Assembly (NCBI GenBank): GCA_964035795.1
Contig: OZ038326.1
Location: 8,959,700 to 9,023,699 of the forward strand
DNA from: Pterobdella sp. o SKG-2022
Lineage: Eukaryota > Annelida > Clitellata > Hirudinida > Piscicolidae
Direction: 5' to 3'
Length of the DNA stretch: 64,000 nucleotides
This document shows positions 27,417 to 39,774 of this stretch, one piece after another; within the stretch, counting starts at the first letter, position 1; each line of letters begins with the position of its first letter. Made by a program: the position numbers and the translations under genes. The notes under the pieces are model-generated. The model was not told the origin of the DNA. It saw only the letters and a list, made by a program, of their open reading frames with translations, and searched no databases.

Positions 27417-28630
27417 AATTCTAAAAACATCATTAAATTTTAAATTTTTTTTTGGGACGCTATACGATATTTGATATCACCGGGTGTTGATCGGTCTTGG
27501 ACCCGATTCATTTAAATGCCAATTTAAAGGTATTATTTATTATCACTCATAATTGTAAAAACTTGTCATAATTGTTGAAAAATCGTGAAATTTCATTATA
27601 TCTAATATAAATTTTAGTAAAAGTATATTTCAATGTAGTAATTTTGGAAATAAAAACAATTTTTCGATTTCTTGATACATGTTCGGTAAGATTTCTTCGA
27701 AGATGACTATTCGGTATGGTTTTCATTTTCCAGTTTTTTAGTTTTATTTGAATTATTAAGTATAAATAGTTGATGGCATTTATTAGAAATTTTTTGTCTA
27801 GTTTTATATCTACAATTTTTTGTTTTTTAGAATGTGTGAGAGTTGATAGGGAAACTTGACCGAAAAAATATTGTTAGATGAAGTCATCAAATACACTTCA
27901 ATTATTTTATTTTAACAAAATATTCATTTTTTCTAATTAGTTCACTTTGAAGACATTAAGTTAGAACTTTTAGAAACCATGAACATTATTAGTCTAAAAA
28001 TATCACCATCATTGCCGTCTTTTGGTCATTGAAAATTTATTGTTAACCTAAATTTAAAAAATTGTTTTTCGGAATAAGAATTATTTATTCCAAGTTATAG
28101 GTAACAATAAAACTGTTATTTTTTCAGTAATATTGATTGACTCATTGCTGCTGTACTTATTCTTCTTAAACTTTTTTTAGATATAATACTGAAAAAAAAT
28201 AGTTGTATTGATAATTTTTTTAATAATATTTCACAACTATTTAAATTAATCATTTACTTTGCAAGTGAAATTTCAAATTTTCAAACTTGATGTTTTTTGC
28301 TTGCTTTTTCTAATACTTTACAGAATCATATTCTATACATTATCGAATTACTGAATATGTGAAATTTTCATCAACTTAATATTACTTTATATCTTTTTTA
28401 TTTCTTGTCACACTTTTATTGGATACTTTATTGATTGAATGAGATAGAAGTACATTTAAAAAAAAATACTGAAATATAATGATTAAAATATGTTCTTACA
28501 AGGAGTTTTTGTTTTCTTTGGTGCCATGAGTTCGAACTACAAAGTGAATTTTATTTATTAAATTTAGATTATAAGGAAATAATTTGGTTTATTTACATTT
28601 AACCATGATGTTTTTGCAGGTGTTGAGTGT
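27417..28630. other. Intergenic, AT-rich
   Basis: No gene or recognised repeat. It has many AT-rich homopolymer runs and looks like ordinary intergenic sequence after COQ5. Confidence 0.5.
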
Positions 28631-28639
28631 AAGTTAACA

Positions 28640-28970
28640 ATCCTGACTTTCATTTACAAAGAAGTATGTACTGATATTTTGAAAGCATCTGACAACAAAA
28701 AAATTTCTCTTGTCCTTCTTGACCTTTCGTCTGTCTTTGGCTTGATAGATAATTAAATACTATTCAGGAGATTAAACGAATGGCTTAAATGATCTCCCTC
28801 TTGAATGATTTAGAAATTAGCTGGTTTGGATAAGTTTGCAGCTTTATACAATTTGAGAATTCATCAATATGCCGATGACACTCAATCATGAAAACTCACA
28901 TAAACAAATTATTGCAAATGTCATTTGCATCATTGAGGAAGATAAGAAGCTACCTGAACCAAAATAAGTT
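28640..28970 (+). pseudogene. CR1/L2-like reverse transcriptase scrap
   Basis: Broken frames read KKISLVLLDLSSVFGLIDN near 28700 (RT block with the first catalytic Asp) and LRIHQYADDTQS near 28860 (YADD). The text between them is deleted, so about 300 bp stands for more than 400 bp of ORF. The motif style (LLDLSAAFDTIDH, YADDTQ) is typical of CR1/L2-like elements. Confidence 0.6.
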
Positions 28971-29082
28971 TTGAGGTGAATGAAAAGAAGGATTCGGTGT
29001 GTGTGCGTTGAAGGATGAAGCTTGAGCGTCTGAGAAGAATGAATATGGCTTATTTTAATTTATTATATTTTGACTGATTTTG

Positions 29083-29146
29083 TACATAAATATATATTCC
29101 AAAGTGGTCTTGAAGACTTAAACAGTTTCATGACACTATAATAATG
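29083..29146. repeat. Short dispersed repeat shared with 11668-11728
   Basis: A close inverted match to intronic bases 11668-11728 (GTGGTCTTGAAGACTTAAAC here). Non-coding, unknown family. Confidence 0.6.
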
Positions 29147-29227
29147 TTCGTTATTTGTTTTTTTGAGCCTGATGGTGACACTGTTCAGATTAAAAAGTAT
29201 TGAAAACAAAAGTTTCTTTGAATTACA

Positions 29228-32200
29228 GTAAATCTTGCATAAGTCGGATTCAAATGGACCAAACAAAAAAATTCGAGTTAGGCGAGGATCCGACTTGGGC
29301 GAAGACAAACTTCATTCAACGAAACATGTCCATGGTTAAGCAATAATAAGTTATTCAAACACTAAAATCACAAACTCAGACTATTGAGATACTGTAACCC
29401 CAATAACGTATTTTATTCACTAATGAAAATATTAAAAGAAGTAATTTTGAAACAACAGTGAGTTTCATAGTGCACTTATTCAGTATATCAAAATTAATTT
29501 AAAACTGCAACAACATTGAATTTCATGAGTCATTCCGTTAAAGTATTCGGTTAACTTTTCCTGCTTGAGATTTTTTTAACTTATTCCCAGAGGACATCTT
29601 CACACTGATCTGTGACGTCTTCCATGGCATGATTCTGCATTTGCAGGCCATATATTCGAAGTGTACGAAGTGCTGAGTATGCATCTGCCAGTCTAACTTT
29701 TGGCTGCTTTTCATTTTCATCTTCATCATCTTGGTCATTGTCTCTAGCATTGCCTGTCGCATTTTGAACAGCATTGATTATCTCCTCATATGTCATGATG
29801 AATAAAGTTGCTGCGTTCTCATCAACAGCCAGATAGTCGTCAAGCTGGCACACACTGTCACCATAAACATTATGACAGCCGATCCCAAATGTTCCTGAAA
29901 GAAACATTTGAGATCTCTTCTTGTACTGTTTGGGTCAAATGGGCTTCTTCTGAAGCCTTGAATCTAGTAACTGTAACAGTTTTCTATAGTTTGTGCTGCC
30001 ACTTTCATACATGCTTTTTTCAAAACAATGACGACATCTAATATATCCTAAAAGAAGTTTTCAGACGTCTGTTGGCCAAAATAAAGCGATAGTGAAATTT
30101 AAGATTCTTTATGATGCCAGCGTTCATTGGCTGAGTGACACTTGTAGTGTTTGGTGGCAAAAAAAATCAATTCCACATTGCTCCTTTCTATGAAATGGTG
30201 AGCTGGGCAATTGTCCACAAAGAGGGCTATGTGTCGGCCTTGAAGTCGCATCTTCCTTTCCAGTTTTCTCATTCAATCTTCAAATAATGCTTCTGTCATC
30301 CATGCTTTTTTGATCGCTGTGTATTCTACCGGTACAGTGATATTTTTGAAGGCACGTCGTCTCTTGCTTTTGCTAATGAAAAATAAAAGCAATTTATCTG
30401 ACCCATCCGTATTGGCACCCACCAATACAGTAATTCTAGTTTTTGGCTGTTTTGTCCCATGGTAAGTCTCCTCTGCAAAGCCAAGAAAGTTGTCTGGAAG
30501 AAGCTTCCAAAAAAGACCTGTCTCATCTGCATTATAAATCTAAGATGGCCTGTACCTCTGCAAAATTCAATTTAACTTGTCCTTTTTCCAATGACGCACT
30601 AGCCTTATGTACACGGACAATTTTATATCTCTTTTTGAACCTGTCAATCCATGAGGCGGATATTGGTGTGGTGTCATCTGGGTGGATTTTTAAGCGAAAC
30701 TTGTTAGCTTGTTGTAAAAGCATACATCAATCAATTCGAAGAGCTGGCCATAAAGACATTTGTCTAAGCCAAATCATTGCTTTGTTCTTTTAACGGCAGT
30801 TGCGCTGGCATCTGGACTGACACTCTGCTTCAATTTTCTCCCGGTTTATCATGACGTCACTCAAGGTGCTTGTAGTAGTAGTGCTTCCGATTTTCATTTC
30901 AGTGACATGACGCAATTTTTTCTCCATATTTGTCTATCAGCCATAGCAGTACGTAGTTCGTTAGAAGTCCGCCCTAGGTCTGCATGAAGTACGTCTTTCA
31001 GTGTTATATTTGGACGACCTCTTCTACGACACTCTTTCGGCGTTCAGAACAACAGAGTTTTTGCGGGTTCGTTGTGCCGAGCTACATGTCCAGCAAGCGC
31101 TAACCGTCTTCTTTTGATTATGGTAGACAACTTTGGAATTTGACCGTATAGCTGGGTGTTTAATAGGCGGTCTCTCCACGAGACATTTTTGACTCTTTGG
31201 AGCATGCGAGTGTAGGTGCCATCAACTTTCTTCACTGCAGCGCTGTTCATTACCCAGGATTCACACCCATATACCAATATGGACTTAACAGTAGATTTGA
31301 AAATCCTAACTTTCGTTTTTTGTGGTAATGTGAGTTCCAGTTTTTTACTAGGAAGTTGAGAGCGTCCCATGATTTTACGATTCGGGTGTTGATCTTTCGA
31401 GAAAAGTTGGTGTAACTTCCTAAGTAAAGAAAATCATCAACCTTTTTCAATTTCGTCACCATTTAGAGCATGAATATGACTCTCTACAGAGGGATTGAAA
31501 TGAATTGCTTTAGTCTTGCTTGCATTGAGGAAAGGACCTATTTTTTGAGTTGTGGTCTCGATTTTGTAGAAAATAGACTCAGCTTTGTTGATCGTACCTT
31601 CCATCAGAGCGATATCGTCGGCAAATGCAAGTTCGGCGAGTATCTCAAGAGGGACTCTACGACTTCTTTTTCTCTTAAGAGTCAATCCATCTGGAGGAAA
31701 AATTGAGGTGCTGAGAGTATAATCTAAGCAAATGAAGGAAAGAAACGGGGCGGGTGGGTCCCTTTGAAAGACGCCATGCAGCAAAGATTTTAATCATTTT
31801 AGAACAATCTATTGAGTCAAATGCTTTTTTGAAATCGATGAAAGTTATCACAGCTTCTTTCTTGCGGTTAAGCAATTCTATGATTCTTCTGAGTGCGAGT
31901 AGATGAGACGAGGTGGATCTTCCAGGACGAAAGCCGTTTTGGCTAGAGCGAAGCAGCTTGTCGATAACAGGGCGTATTCTGCTTAATATAAGCCGGTTGT
32001 AGATTTTAGAGACTATTTGACTAAGACTTATACCCCGGTAGTTAATACAACGAGTTAATTCTCCTTTCTTGGGCACAGAAAAAATACCAGATATACCCCA
32101 TTCATTGGGACGCACACCGTTAAAGGTTTCGTTGCAAAACCTTCTCAGGTATTTTTGAGTTTTCTCGAGCTTCCAGACTTTTAGTGTAAGACCATCCAGG

Positions 32201-33858
32201 CCAGGCGCTTTATTATGTTTCATTGCCTTGAGTGAATCTGTGATTTCCTTTTGGCTAAATTTGGCAGTACATATTTCTGGGTCGATGTCAAACAACTTGA
32301 CGCAGTCAAACTGAGCTTGATCATCATTTTTGTTAACAGAAAGTAGATTTTGGAAATGGTCTTTCCAGATTTTGCGACGATTTTTTCTTTCCTGACATTT
32401 CCTTTATTAGATTCCAAGCGTTCTTTGGATTTCCCCATGATTTTTTTTCAAATTCTGAGAGCGTTTTATCAAGTCTAGCGTCTTCAAGGCGTTGGGTATT
32501 TTGGTGAATTGGAGCTTTTTTGGTGTTTGATCGGGATAAATCCATATCATAGTGCTCAATGGTAGGGAAGGTTCGTTTTGGATGAGTCGGTAGTTTCTTT
32601 TTTCCGACTTCGTTACATATAGATACAAAATATGTGTAAGTCTGTTGATCTAGTGGTAAGTCGTCAAATTTTGAAGAAATCAAATCGTCTATGGTAGTAG
32701 AACCCGATCCTTGTCATGGCACAGCGCCTGCCAGTAGAGGAATTTTCTTGTTGATAATTTTGGAGCACAAAGACTCAATCTGATCTTTGCTGTTGTTATG
32801 TGTGACCACCACCAATATTATCAGAAGTATGGGCTTGGCAGTAATTAAAACTGTTTCTCCAGCGTTTTCTGAAAAAAAGATGGTCAATTTGAGCCAGGTC
32901 TCCAGCAGGATGTTTCCATGTCCATAATTTTTGGTTAGATTTTTGAAAAAGCATGTTACGGGCCAAAAGATTGTGTTGTAAGAAGAAAGTTTCAAGGAGT
33001 TCACCATTTCGGTTCGCGACGTTATGGTATAAAAATTTTCCGGAAATTCGAGCATTGAAGTCGCCACCGATAATCAAGTTGTTGTGGGAAGGTATGAAAG
33101 AAATCAGGTTGCCTAGCTGTTCGTAAGACCCTTCTACTTCTTCTAGTGGGGCGAGGTTATGTGGAGAATAACAAGACACAAGAACAGTTTTAGGGTTGCC
33201 TTTGAAGGAAGCGATAAGCATCCGATTGTCAACTTTTTTGATGTTAGTTAACAATGGCACTATCTGTTTGCGCACTGTGATTCCAACACCTCTCACAGTG
33301 GCATTTTTGGTGATCTTGTATGCCGATGCCATGGACAAGATACTGTGACATCATGGCTTATGATATCCAGATCACTGTCCTTGTGAAGAAGGCGATGTTC
33401 TTGGATGCAAACTGCTTGAAGTTTGTGTTGGTTGATGTGGAGGTTGAGGCAAACTCTGAGTTGAGAGAGCGACAGTTTAGTGTTCCGATGCTGTAGCTTT
33501 GTTTGAGACGGAAAATCCCTCTGTTGGGCGAGAGGTGCTTGTACTCAAACAAAAATGTGCAACAATATCTTTCAGCTTCATTGATTTGTTGGAATCCACA
33601 TAATTATCTGCAACTTCTCGTATGTTTTAGTCTGTATTTTTTTTTTGATTGTTGTTTTATTAGCCATACTGATGTTTTAAACAAGTCTCGACTAAGTGCC
33701 GCCAAGCAGCCATGGCAAAGAACAAAAAGTCAAAAAATAAAAAATTTTTTTTCCAATTGAATAAAGAAGAAACAAAAAATTTGAAATATTAAATAACTAA
33801 ATTTTGAAAAAAATTAAAAAAACTAAAATTTTTAAACGTCCGACTTAAGCAGGAATCT
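29228..33858 (-). mobile_element. pogo/Tigger DNA transposon, split by a LINE
   Basis: End sequences at 29228-29260 (CTTGCATAAGTCGGATTC) and 33830-33858 (on the minus strand CTGCTTAAGTCGGACG) are inverted partners. From the right, the minus strand gives the N-terminal DNA-binding region (33690-33545: TKTYEKLQII, MKLKDIVAHFCLST). The gene resumes at 30868 with KLKQSVSPDASATAV, then ISASWIDRFKKRYKIV, the first-acid region YNADETGLFWK near 30530, GFAEETYHG, AWMTEALFEDWMRKL and ALFVDNCPAH near 30215 (second Asp). It ends near 29550 with an acidic tail rich in Asp and Glu (DNDQDDEDENEK). The interruption at 30869-33545 is a LINE. Without it the element would be about 2.0 kb. Stops and frame breaks show it is inactive. 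Confidence 0.82.
30869..33545 (-). pseudogene. APE LINE inserted in the Tigger transposase gene
   Basis: From 33545 on the minus strand: endonuclease start (YSIGTLNCRSLNSEF), main endonuclease frame 33338-32796 (LIIGGDFNARISGKF, DLAQIDHLFFRKRW), linker 32683-32333, RT 32295-31675 (MKHNKAPGLDGLTLKVWKL, CINYRGISLSQIVSKIYNRL, QNGFRPGRSTSSHLLALRRI, FIDFKKAFDSIDCSK), then ELAFADDIALMEG near 31620, and C-terminal VYGCESWVM, GTYTRMLQRVKNVSWRDRLL and RRLALAGHVARHNE. The 3' tail is a short CTA repeat at about 30871. A truncated sister copy sits at 58431-60130. A handful of frame breaks. Confidence 0.85.
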
Positions 33859-33879
33859 ACGTAAATGTACTAATAATAA

Positions 33880-36800
33880 TGAAGAATTATTTGTATAGCC
33901 GTCCTGATGTTGCACCACCTTGGCGTGGTAGGACGGCTTGTGTGTCCCAGTGACTCCCAAGGCTATATGAGCGGAGGCTTTGGCTTCTGGAAGGTTCAAC
34001 CATGCTCAGAAGGTTTGAGAAGTAGGGTCCAGACAAAACGGTGCATCCTGGCCCTCCAGGTTAGGGGTTGTGCTGCGGGTTAACTACCTACACATAGAAA
34101 AAAGGTAAGTTACAGAAACCAACAACAACTATAACCAGAAATCCTCTGTTTCAGGGAGAGCTGGAATTCCTTTTTAGGAAATTTATGACGCGTTGCAGCC
34201 AAACCCATCAGGGAGCTGCAGGGCTGAGACCCATCCACACCCAAAAACACTCTTATATAAAAATCCTAGATTGCTCTTACACAATTCTGTTTTTCTGGAA
34301 ACATGGAAGGTGAGAACACTCTGGGAGACAGGAAAATGTGCACAAGCAGCGAGGGAAATGCAAAAATACAACCTCACACTCATGGGAATGCGAAGTACGT
34401 TGGACTGGTCATGGAGAGACCAAATTGCAAACAGGGGAGACGTTGCTCTATTCAGGCAAAAACGAGAATCGCCATGAAGCTGGTGTCGGACTCCTTTTTT
34501 CCAAAAAAGCGGCGAACAGTTTGCTGGAATGGAATGCTGTGTCAGACCGCATCATCACAGCACGCTTCAAGAAGGTGTCTATTATTATGTGTTATGCGCC
34601 CATCAACACATCAGGAGGAAGCTAAGAACAGCTTCTATGCCCAACTCCAATCAGTTCTAGACAAGATCCCGAACCGAGATATGCTCATCCTAGTGGGGGA
34701 CATGAATGCGATGGTTGGAGCAGAAAAAACTGATAGAGAGCGCGAGATGGGAAGACATGGACTTGAAGAAATGAACGAAAATGGGAAGATGCTAGCTGAC
34801 TTCTGCTCCACCAATATTTTCGTTATTGGAGGTACTATCTTTTCGCATCGGAAATGCGACAAAGCCACCTGGGTTTCTTCTGACAAGCTGACAGAAAATC
34901 AAATTGACCACGTCATGATGAAACAACGCTACCAAAGCTCACTGCAAGATGTTAGGGTGAGACGCGGTGCCGACATTAGATCAGACCATCACCTCGTCGT
35001 CACAAAGATCAAGATGCGGCTATCCACAAGAAAGAATCTACCGAAACAATAAAAAAAGTTCAATGTCGAAAAACTGAAACAAAAAGACACAAAGCAAATG
35101 TTTCAGCTTTCTCTTCACAACCGCTTCGAAGTGCTACAGTCAAACGAAGCAGAAACAGTTGAGCAGAGAGGGTCAACATTCAAAGAAGCAGTTGCGGGAG
35201 CATATGAAAACGTCTTGGGACGAGTAAATTTCAGAAGAAAACCGTGGACGAATCATGGAAAAAGGTGGAGAAGAGAAGGCTGGCCAAACAAGAGATGAAC
35301 CAGGCAAAGACTTGCCAACAGAAACGGCAAGCACCTGACAGACATTCCGCTCTCTCAAAAGAAGTCAAAAAAAAGCAACTAGCAGACAAACGAATGTACT
35401 TCAAGACTTTCGCTGATGAAGCAGAGGAGGTGGCTAGCAAGGGCGATCTCAAGACTTTGTATGCCATCACCAGAATCCTCAGTGGACGACACTGTAATCC
35501 AAACAGGCCTGTGAGAAACAAAGAAGAGAGACTGCTTACAATGGTGGAAGACCAACTAGTGAGATGGAAAGAACATTTTCAAGAAGTTCTAAATCGACCT
35601 GCATTAGAGCAAAGACCTCAACTGAATCCGGGCGATCCACTTGACATCAACATTGAAGAGAACACCAAAGAAGAAATTCACAAAGCCCTAGGTAGTTTGA
35701 AAAACGGAAAGGCCGCTGGCACAGACAACATCCCAGCGGAGGCGTTGAAAGAAGGAGAAATGGGCATCAATTGCTCAATCTGACATAGGCAACATAGAAG
35801 ATACCAACGGAGTGGAGCAAAGGACTATTAGTAAAACTTCCCAAACACGTTGACCTTTCTCAGTGCGGCAAATGGCGAGGAATTACACTGCTGTCCATCT
35901 CCAGCCAACTCTTAACAAAAATCATCTTGGAGCGAATGAAAGATGCCATCAACAATATGTTGAGAGATGAACAAGCTGACTTCAGAAAAGAAAGTTTTTG
36001 TGCCGACCAGATTGCGACCCTCAGAATCATAGTGGAACAATCCATCGAATGGCAGTCACCCTTCTACACGTGCTTCATTGATTTTGAGAAGGCGTTTGAT
36101 AGTGTTGACAGAGAATCAATCTGGAACATACTTCTCCATTATGGTGTCCCAATAAAGTTTGTCGACATCATCAAAGCACTTTATGAAGGGTTCTCATGCC
36201 AAGTCATCTATGCCGGGAAGCTCTCTGAAAGCTTTGAGATTTCTTCCGGAGTTAGACAAGGCTGCCTACTGTCTACATTTTTGTTTCTTGTCGTGCTAGA
36301 CTGGGTGACAAAGAAGGCTTACGGAAGTTCCGGAAAAGCCATCCAGTGGACTCTCACGTCGAAGCTAGAAGACCTTGCGTTCGTTGACGACTTGGCTCTA
36401 TTGTCGCACCGTCTGCAAGACATGCAAGAGAAAGTGAGAAATCTTAAAACTACAGCACAAAAGGTTGGTCCTAAAATTAGCCATGAAAAGATCAAGTTAC
36501 TGTGCATTAATAACCAACAAGAGGGCCCAGTTACCGTCTCCGGGAAAGCAGTAACAGACGTCGACGACTTCGTGTATCTAGGTAGCAAAATCAGCCAAAT
36601 GGGAGGTACAGATGAAGACATCAAGACTAGGCTAAAGAAAGCTCGACAAGCATTTGCCATGTTAAGACCCGTGTGGAAAGTGAACAGCATCTCCACAAAA
36701 ACTAAACTCAGAATCTTCAATTCAAACGCGAAGTCTGTGCTGCTTTATGGGTCAAAAACTTGGAGAGCGATCAACACCAACACGACAAAAATGCAAACCT

Positions 36801-37165
36801 TCGTCAGTGGCTGCGTTCGACAGATCCTCTGTTTGAGATGGTTCGACAAAGTGCCGAACGCTGAGTTACGGACATCCACAAATCAACAACCAATGAATGT
36901 CCAAGTCAAACGGCGAAAACGGCGATAGATCAGTCACACCCTACTGAAAGAGCCTGGAAATATTTCCAAACAGGCGCTTGAATGGAACCCGCAAGGAAAG
37001 AGAAGGAGGGGACGTCCAAAGCAAACCTAGAGGAGAAGTCTTAACTGTGAGCTGTGAAGCTCTGGCTTAACATGGGAAGAGGCCAAAACCAGCGCCAGCA
37101 ACACAGGGACATGGAAGAAAGTTGCTAAGGCCCTATGTTCCCTTAGGAGTCTAAAGGAATAATAA
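33880..37165 (+). pseudogene. Nearly full-length APE LINE (RTE-like)
   Basis: A 5' leader begins near 33885, followed by endonuclease frames (34303-35052: FLETWKVRTLWETGKCAQAA in a neighbouring frame, LILVGDMNAMVGAEKTDRE, ENQIDHVMM, RRGADIRSDHHLVVTKIK). The linker is 35098-35783, ending in SLKNGKAAGTDNIPAEAL. RT frame 35927-36928 of 333 codons holds FIDFEKAFDSVDRESIW, GVRQGCLLST and DLAFVDDLALLSH: the catalytic YADD has become FVDD, still with both Asp. Then VYLGSKISQMGG and SVLLYGSKTW. The C-terminus (GRPK, near 37015) runs to an AAT tail at 37160. Frame breaks lie near 34470, 35050, 35780 and 36928. Confidence 0.88.
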
Positions 37166-39050
37166 TAATTTGTATAGCGCTTCTTACGCATTGTTCAGAG
37201 GCGCTCTGCAATGAACTGCTTGAAGAAGAAAGTTTTTAGGTTTTTGAGGAAAGTAGGATAAGAAAAAGATTTAAGATTAGAAGGAAGAGAGTTCCAGAGA
37301 AGTAGACCAGAAAAAGAAAAAGCAGATTTAGCATAGGAGTGAGAGAGAGATAATGAAAAGCTGAGAACGAGTAGAGGACCGTAGGCCGGCACGTTTAGGA
37401 GGTAGTAAGAGGTCAGAAAGATAGGAAGGTGAAGTAGAATGAGAAATTTTGTACACGAGAGTACAGATTTTGAAGGAAAAGCGAAAGTGAAGAGGTAGCA
37501 AGTGAAGATCGACAAGAGATAGAGACTTATGGGAGACCAGGCGTGCAGCAGAGTTGGAAGCTTTAGTTAAAGGGTAGAAAGTAGATTCAGGAAGGTTAAA
37601 GTACAAAGAGCTGCAGTAATCAAGTCGGGAAAGAACAAGAGAGCAGACAAGAATCTTGAGAGGCATCATCGAGATAAGAAGAGATTTGTCTGATACGACG
37701 TAAATAAAAATAACAAGAAGAAGCAACAGAGAGGATTTGAGGATTAAAAGAAAAGGAAGAATCAAGGAGAAAGCCAAGACAGCGAATAGTGGAGGAGGGA
37801 TAGATATTTAGGTCAGAGATCATAATGGGAGGGAGAGAGGAAGGAAGAGATTTAGACTTAGAAAGATAGATAAAATTAAATTTCGAAGGATTAAGTTTTA
37901 GATGCATGGAGTCACTCCATGAAAGAATAGAAGAGTGACAGAGACTAATCCTTTCAAGAATAGAAGGAAAAAGAAAGGAAAAGAAGAGAAGATATAGGTG
38001 TCGTCAGCAAAAAGCTGACTTTGAAAAGAGATAAGACAAGGGAGATGAGAGCTATAAAAAATAAAGAGAAGAGGTCCGAGAAAAGATCCCTGAGGATCAC
38101 CAAAAGGAACAAAGAGAGGAGAAAAAGATTTTTTAATAGAAGCAGTAGAGGAACGGTTAGAAAGATAGGAGGTAAGCCAGGAGGGTGAGAAGACGGAAAT
38201 ACCAAGAGTTAAGATGCTGCAGTAAAAGTGAGTGGTCAACAGTATCAACAGCAGAAGAGGAGTCAAGAGAAAGGAGAAGAGAAAACTTACCAGAGTCGGA
38301 AGCTAGAAGAGTGTCATTAGAGAGTTTCAGAAGGCAGGTTTCAGTAGAGTGAGAAGGTCGAAAGCCAGATTGGGTAGAAGGAAAAAGATTGTTAGAAAGA
38401 AGAAATTTTGAAAGTTGGAGGTAAATAGCTTTTTCAAGAATTTTGGAAAGAAAGGAAAGGTTAGAAATGGGACGGCAGTTGGAGATGATAGAAGGATCGA
38501 GAGAAGGTTTTTTCATTATTGGAGTAACGATAGATGATTTAAAGGAGGTGGGAAATTTAGAAGTAGCAAGAGAAAGGTTAATAAGATTAAGAATGATAGA
38601 AGAGAGAAAAGATCATTAAAGATTTTTGGAGGAATTAGGTCAAGGGAGCAGGAAGATGAAGATACAGATTTGATGATAAAGATGAGGTCTGTGAAGGTGA
38701 TGGGTGAAAAGCGAGAAAAAGAGACAGAGGCAGAAGAAGACGCTGGAGGAGTGAGATGATGAACGATTATTTCTAATGGAAAGAATCTTGTTGTGGAAAT
38801 AGTCATGAAAATCTTCAGAGAAAAAAGAAGGAAGAGGGGATTGTTTGGAAAGAATGCGACTGAGATTTTTCCAACGAGAGGAAGAAGAGGAAACAGAGTT
38901 GATGGAAGAAACAAAAAAATTTTAGTGTTTGGAGTGGAGGAGAGAGCGATAGGTTGATAGGTGAGAAAGCCAAAGAACGTGAGAGGAAGAAGAGGGAGAG
39001 GAACGATAAGAACGTTCGAGCTTGCGTAAAGTACGTTTGGATGTGACACA
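37166..39050 (-). pseudogene. CR1/L2-like LINE
   Basis: From 39050 on the minus strand: linker text (SSSCSLDLIPPKIFNDL near 38690), then RT: ISNCRPISNLSFLSKILEKA at 38480, QSGFRPSHSTETCLLKLSND, SAVDTVDHSLLLQHLNSW, GDPQGSFLGPLLFIFY at 38090, the catalytic LFADDTYIFSSF near 38010, and IRCLGFLLDSSFSFNP. The end, NSLPSNLKSFSYPTFLKNLK and FKQFIAERL, is followed by GCGC-rich 3' UTR text and an ATT tail. The ORF is broken into seven overlapping frames. The GA-rich plus strand reflects Ser/Leu/Phe-rich coding on the other strand. The same 3' end is found at 51780-51945. Confidence 0.85.
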
Positions 39051-39244
39051 TTCAAGAAGCTTTGAAGGAGGAAGCGACGTTTAAAGCTCGAAACACAATC
39101 GTTTAAAGCACAATGACGAGGATAACGGCCTCCGCTTTTAACACATGAAAGAGGATGCAGCTTAAACTTATCAACCTCTTCACCACAGCGACAAGTGAGA
39201 TTTTGACACACAAGTTTATTGCTTAGTAAAATCTTAAAATACAC
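39050..39244 (-). pseudogene. C-terminal scrap of the restriction-endonuclease LINE family
   Basis: The minus-strand frame reads LTCRCGEEVDKFKLHPLSC and GGRYPRHCALNDCVSSFKRR. It corresponds to CKCGVKMDAKGYHGLSC and GRLPRHAEINSIIKRC at 24715-24830 in the COQ5 intron. Its open frame runs on into CR1/L2 text at about 39050, a chimeric junction. Confidence 0.7.
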
Positions 39245-39598
39245 AAAAACGGCACGGAATTGTTTTTAAATATTCATGAAGGATTAACAAGTCTGTTATA
39301 GTTTTGATCTGTGAAAAGAAAATAAAACATCATGTGTTTGAAAATTTTTGATCGGAAATTGATAATATTAAATTGCCTGTGAGTTACTTTGACAGATCTG
39401 TTTCGTATGGTTACGAATCATCTTTTTTAATATTACTTCATTTTTTTCTGAAATAGTCTAAATATTAACAATAGTATTATTAATAATACATATGTTCTTT
39501 TATAAAATTTTAATTTTACTTTCTTCCAGACTCTTTTATGGAATATTTTTTTCTTCTGCTGAAGGTATTTGCAAAAAAATTTCTTCTTCTTCCTAAAC

Positions 39599-39646
39599 AT
39601 GAAAAAAAAGTATTTCCAAAAGTATTTGGAAATACTTTTTTTTCAT
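39599..39646. repeat. Perfect hairpin, 22-bp arms, 4-base loop
   Basis: Bases 39599-39620 are the exact reverse complement of 39625-39646, loop AGTA. It sits between two LINEs, next to ATT triplets at 39650-39710. Confidence 0.9.
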
Positions 39647-39774
39647 TATTAATATTAATATTATTATCATTATTATAATTATTATTTATTATTATTATTA
39701 TCTTTTTGATTTGCTGATTTCGAGATCAATCATCAGGTTACTACCAGTATCCTAAGATGAATGAAATATTTGAT

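Noticed and set aside
28520..28545. B-box-like sequence (AGTTCGAACTAC) suggesting a tRNA
   Set aside because: No A box at the right distance, no cloverleaf and no terminator.
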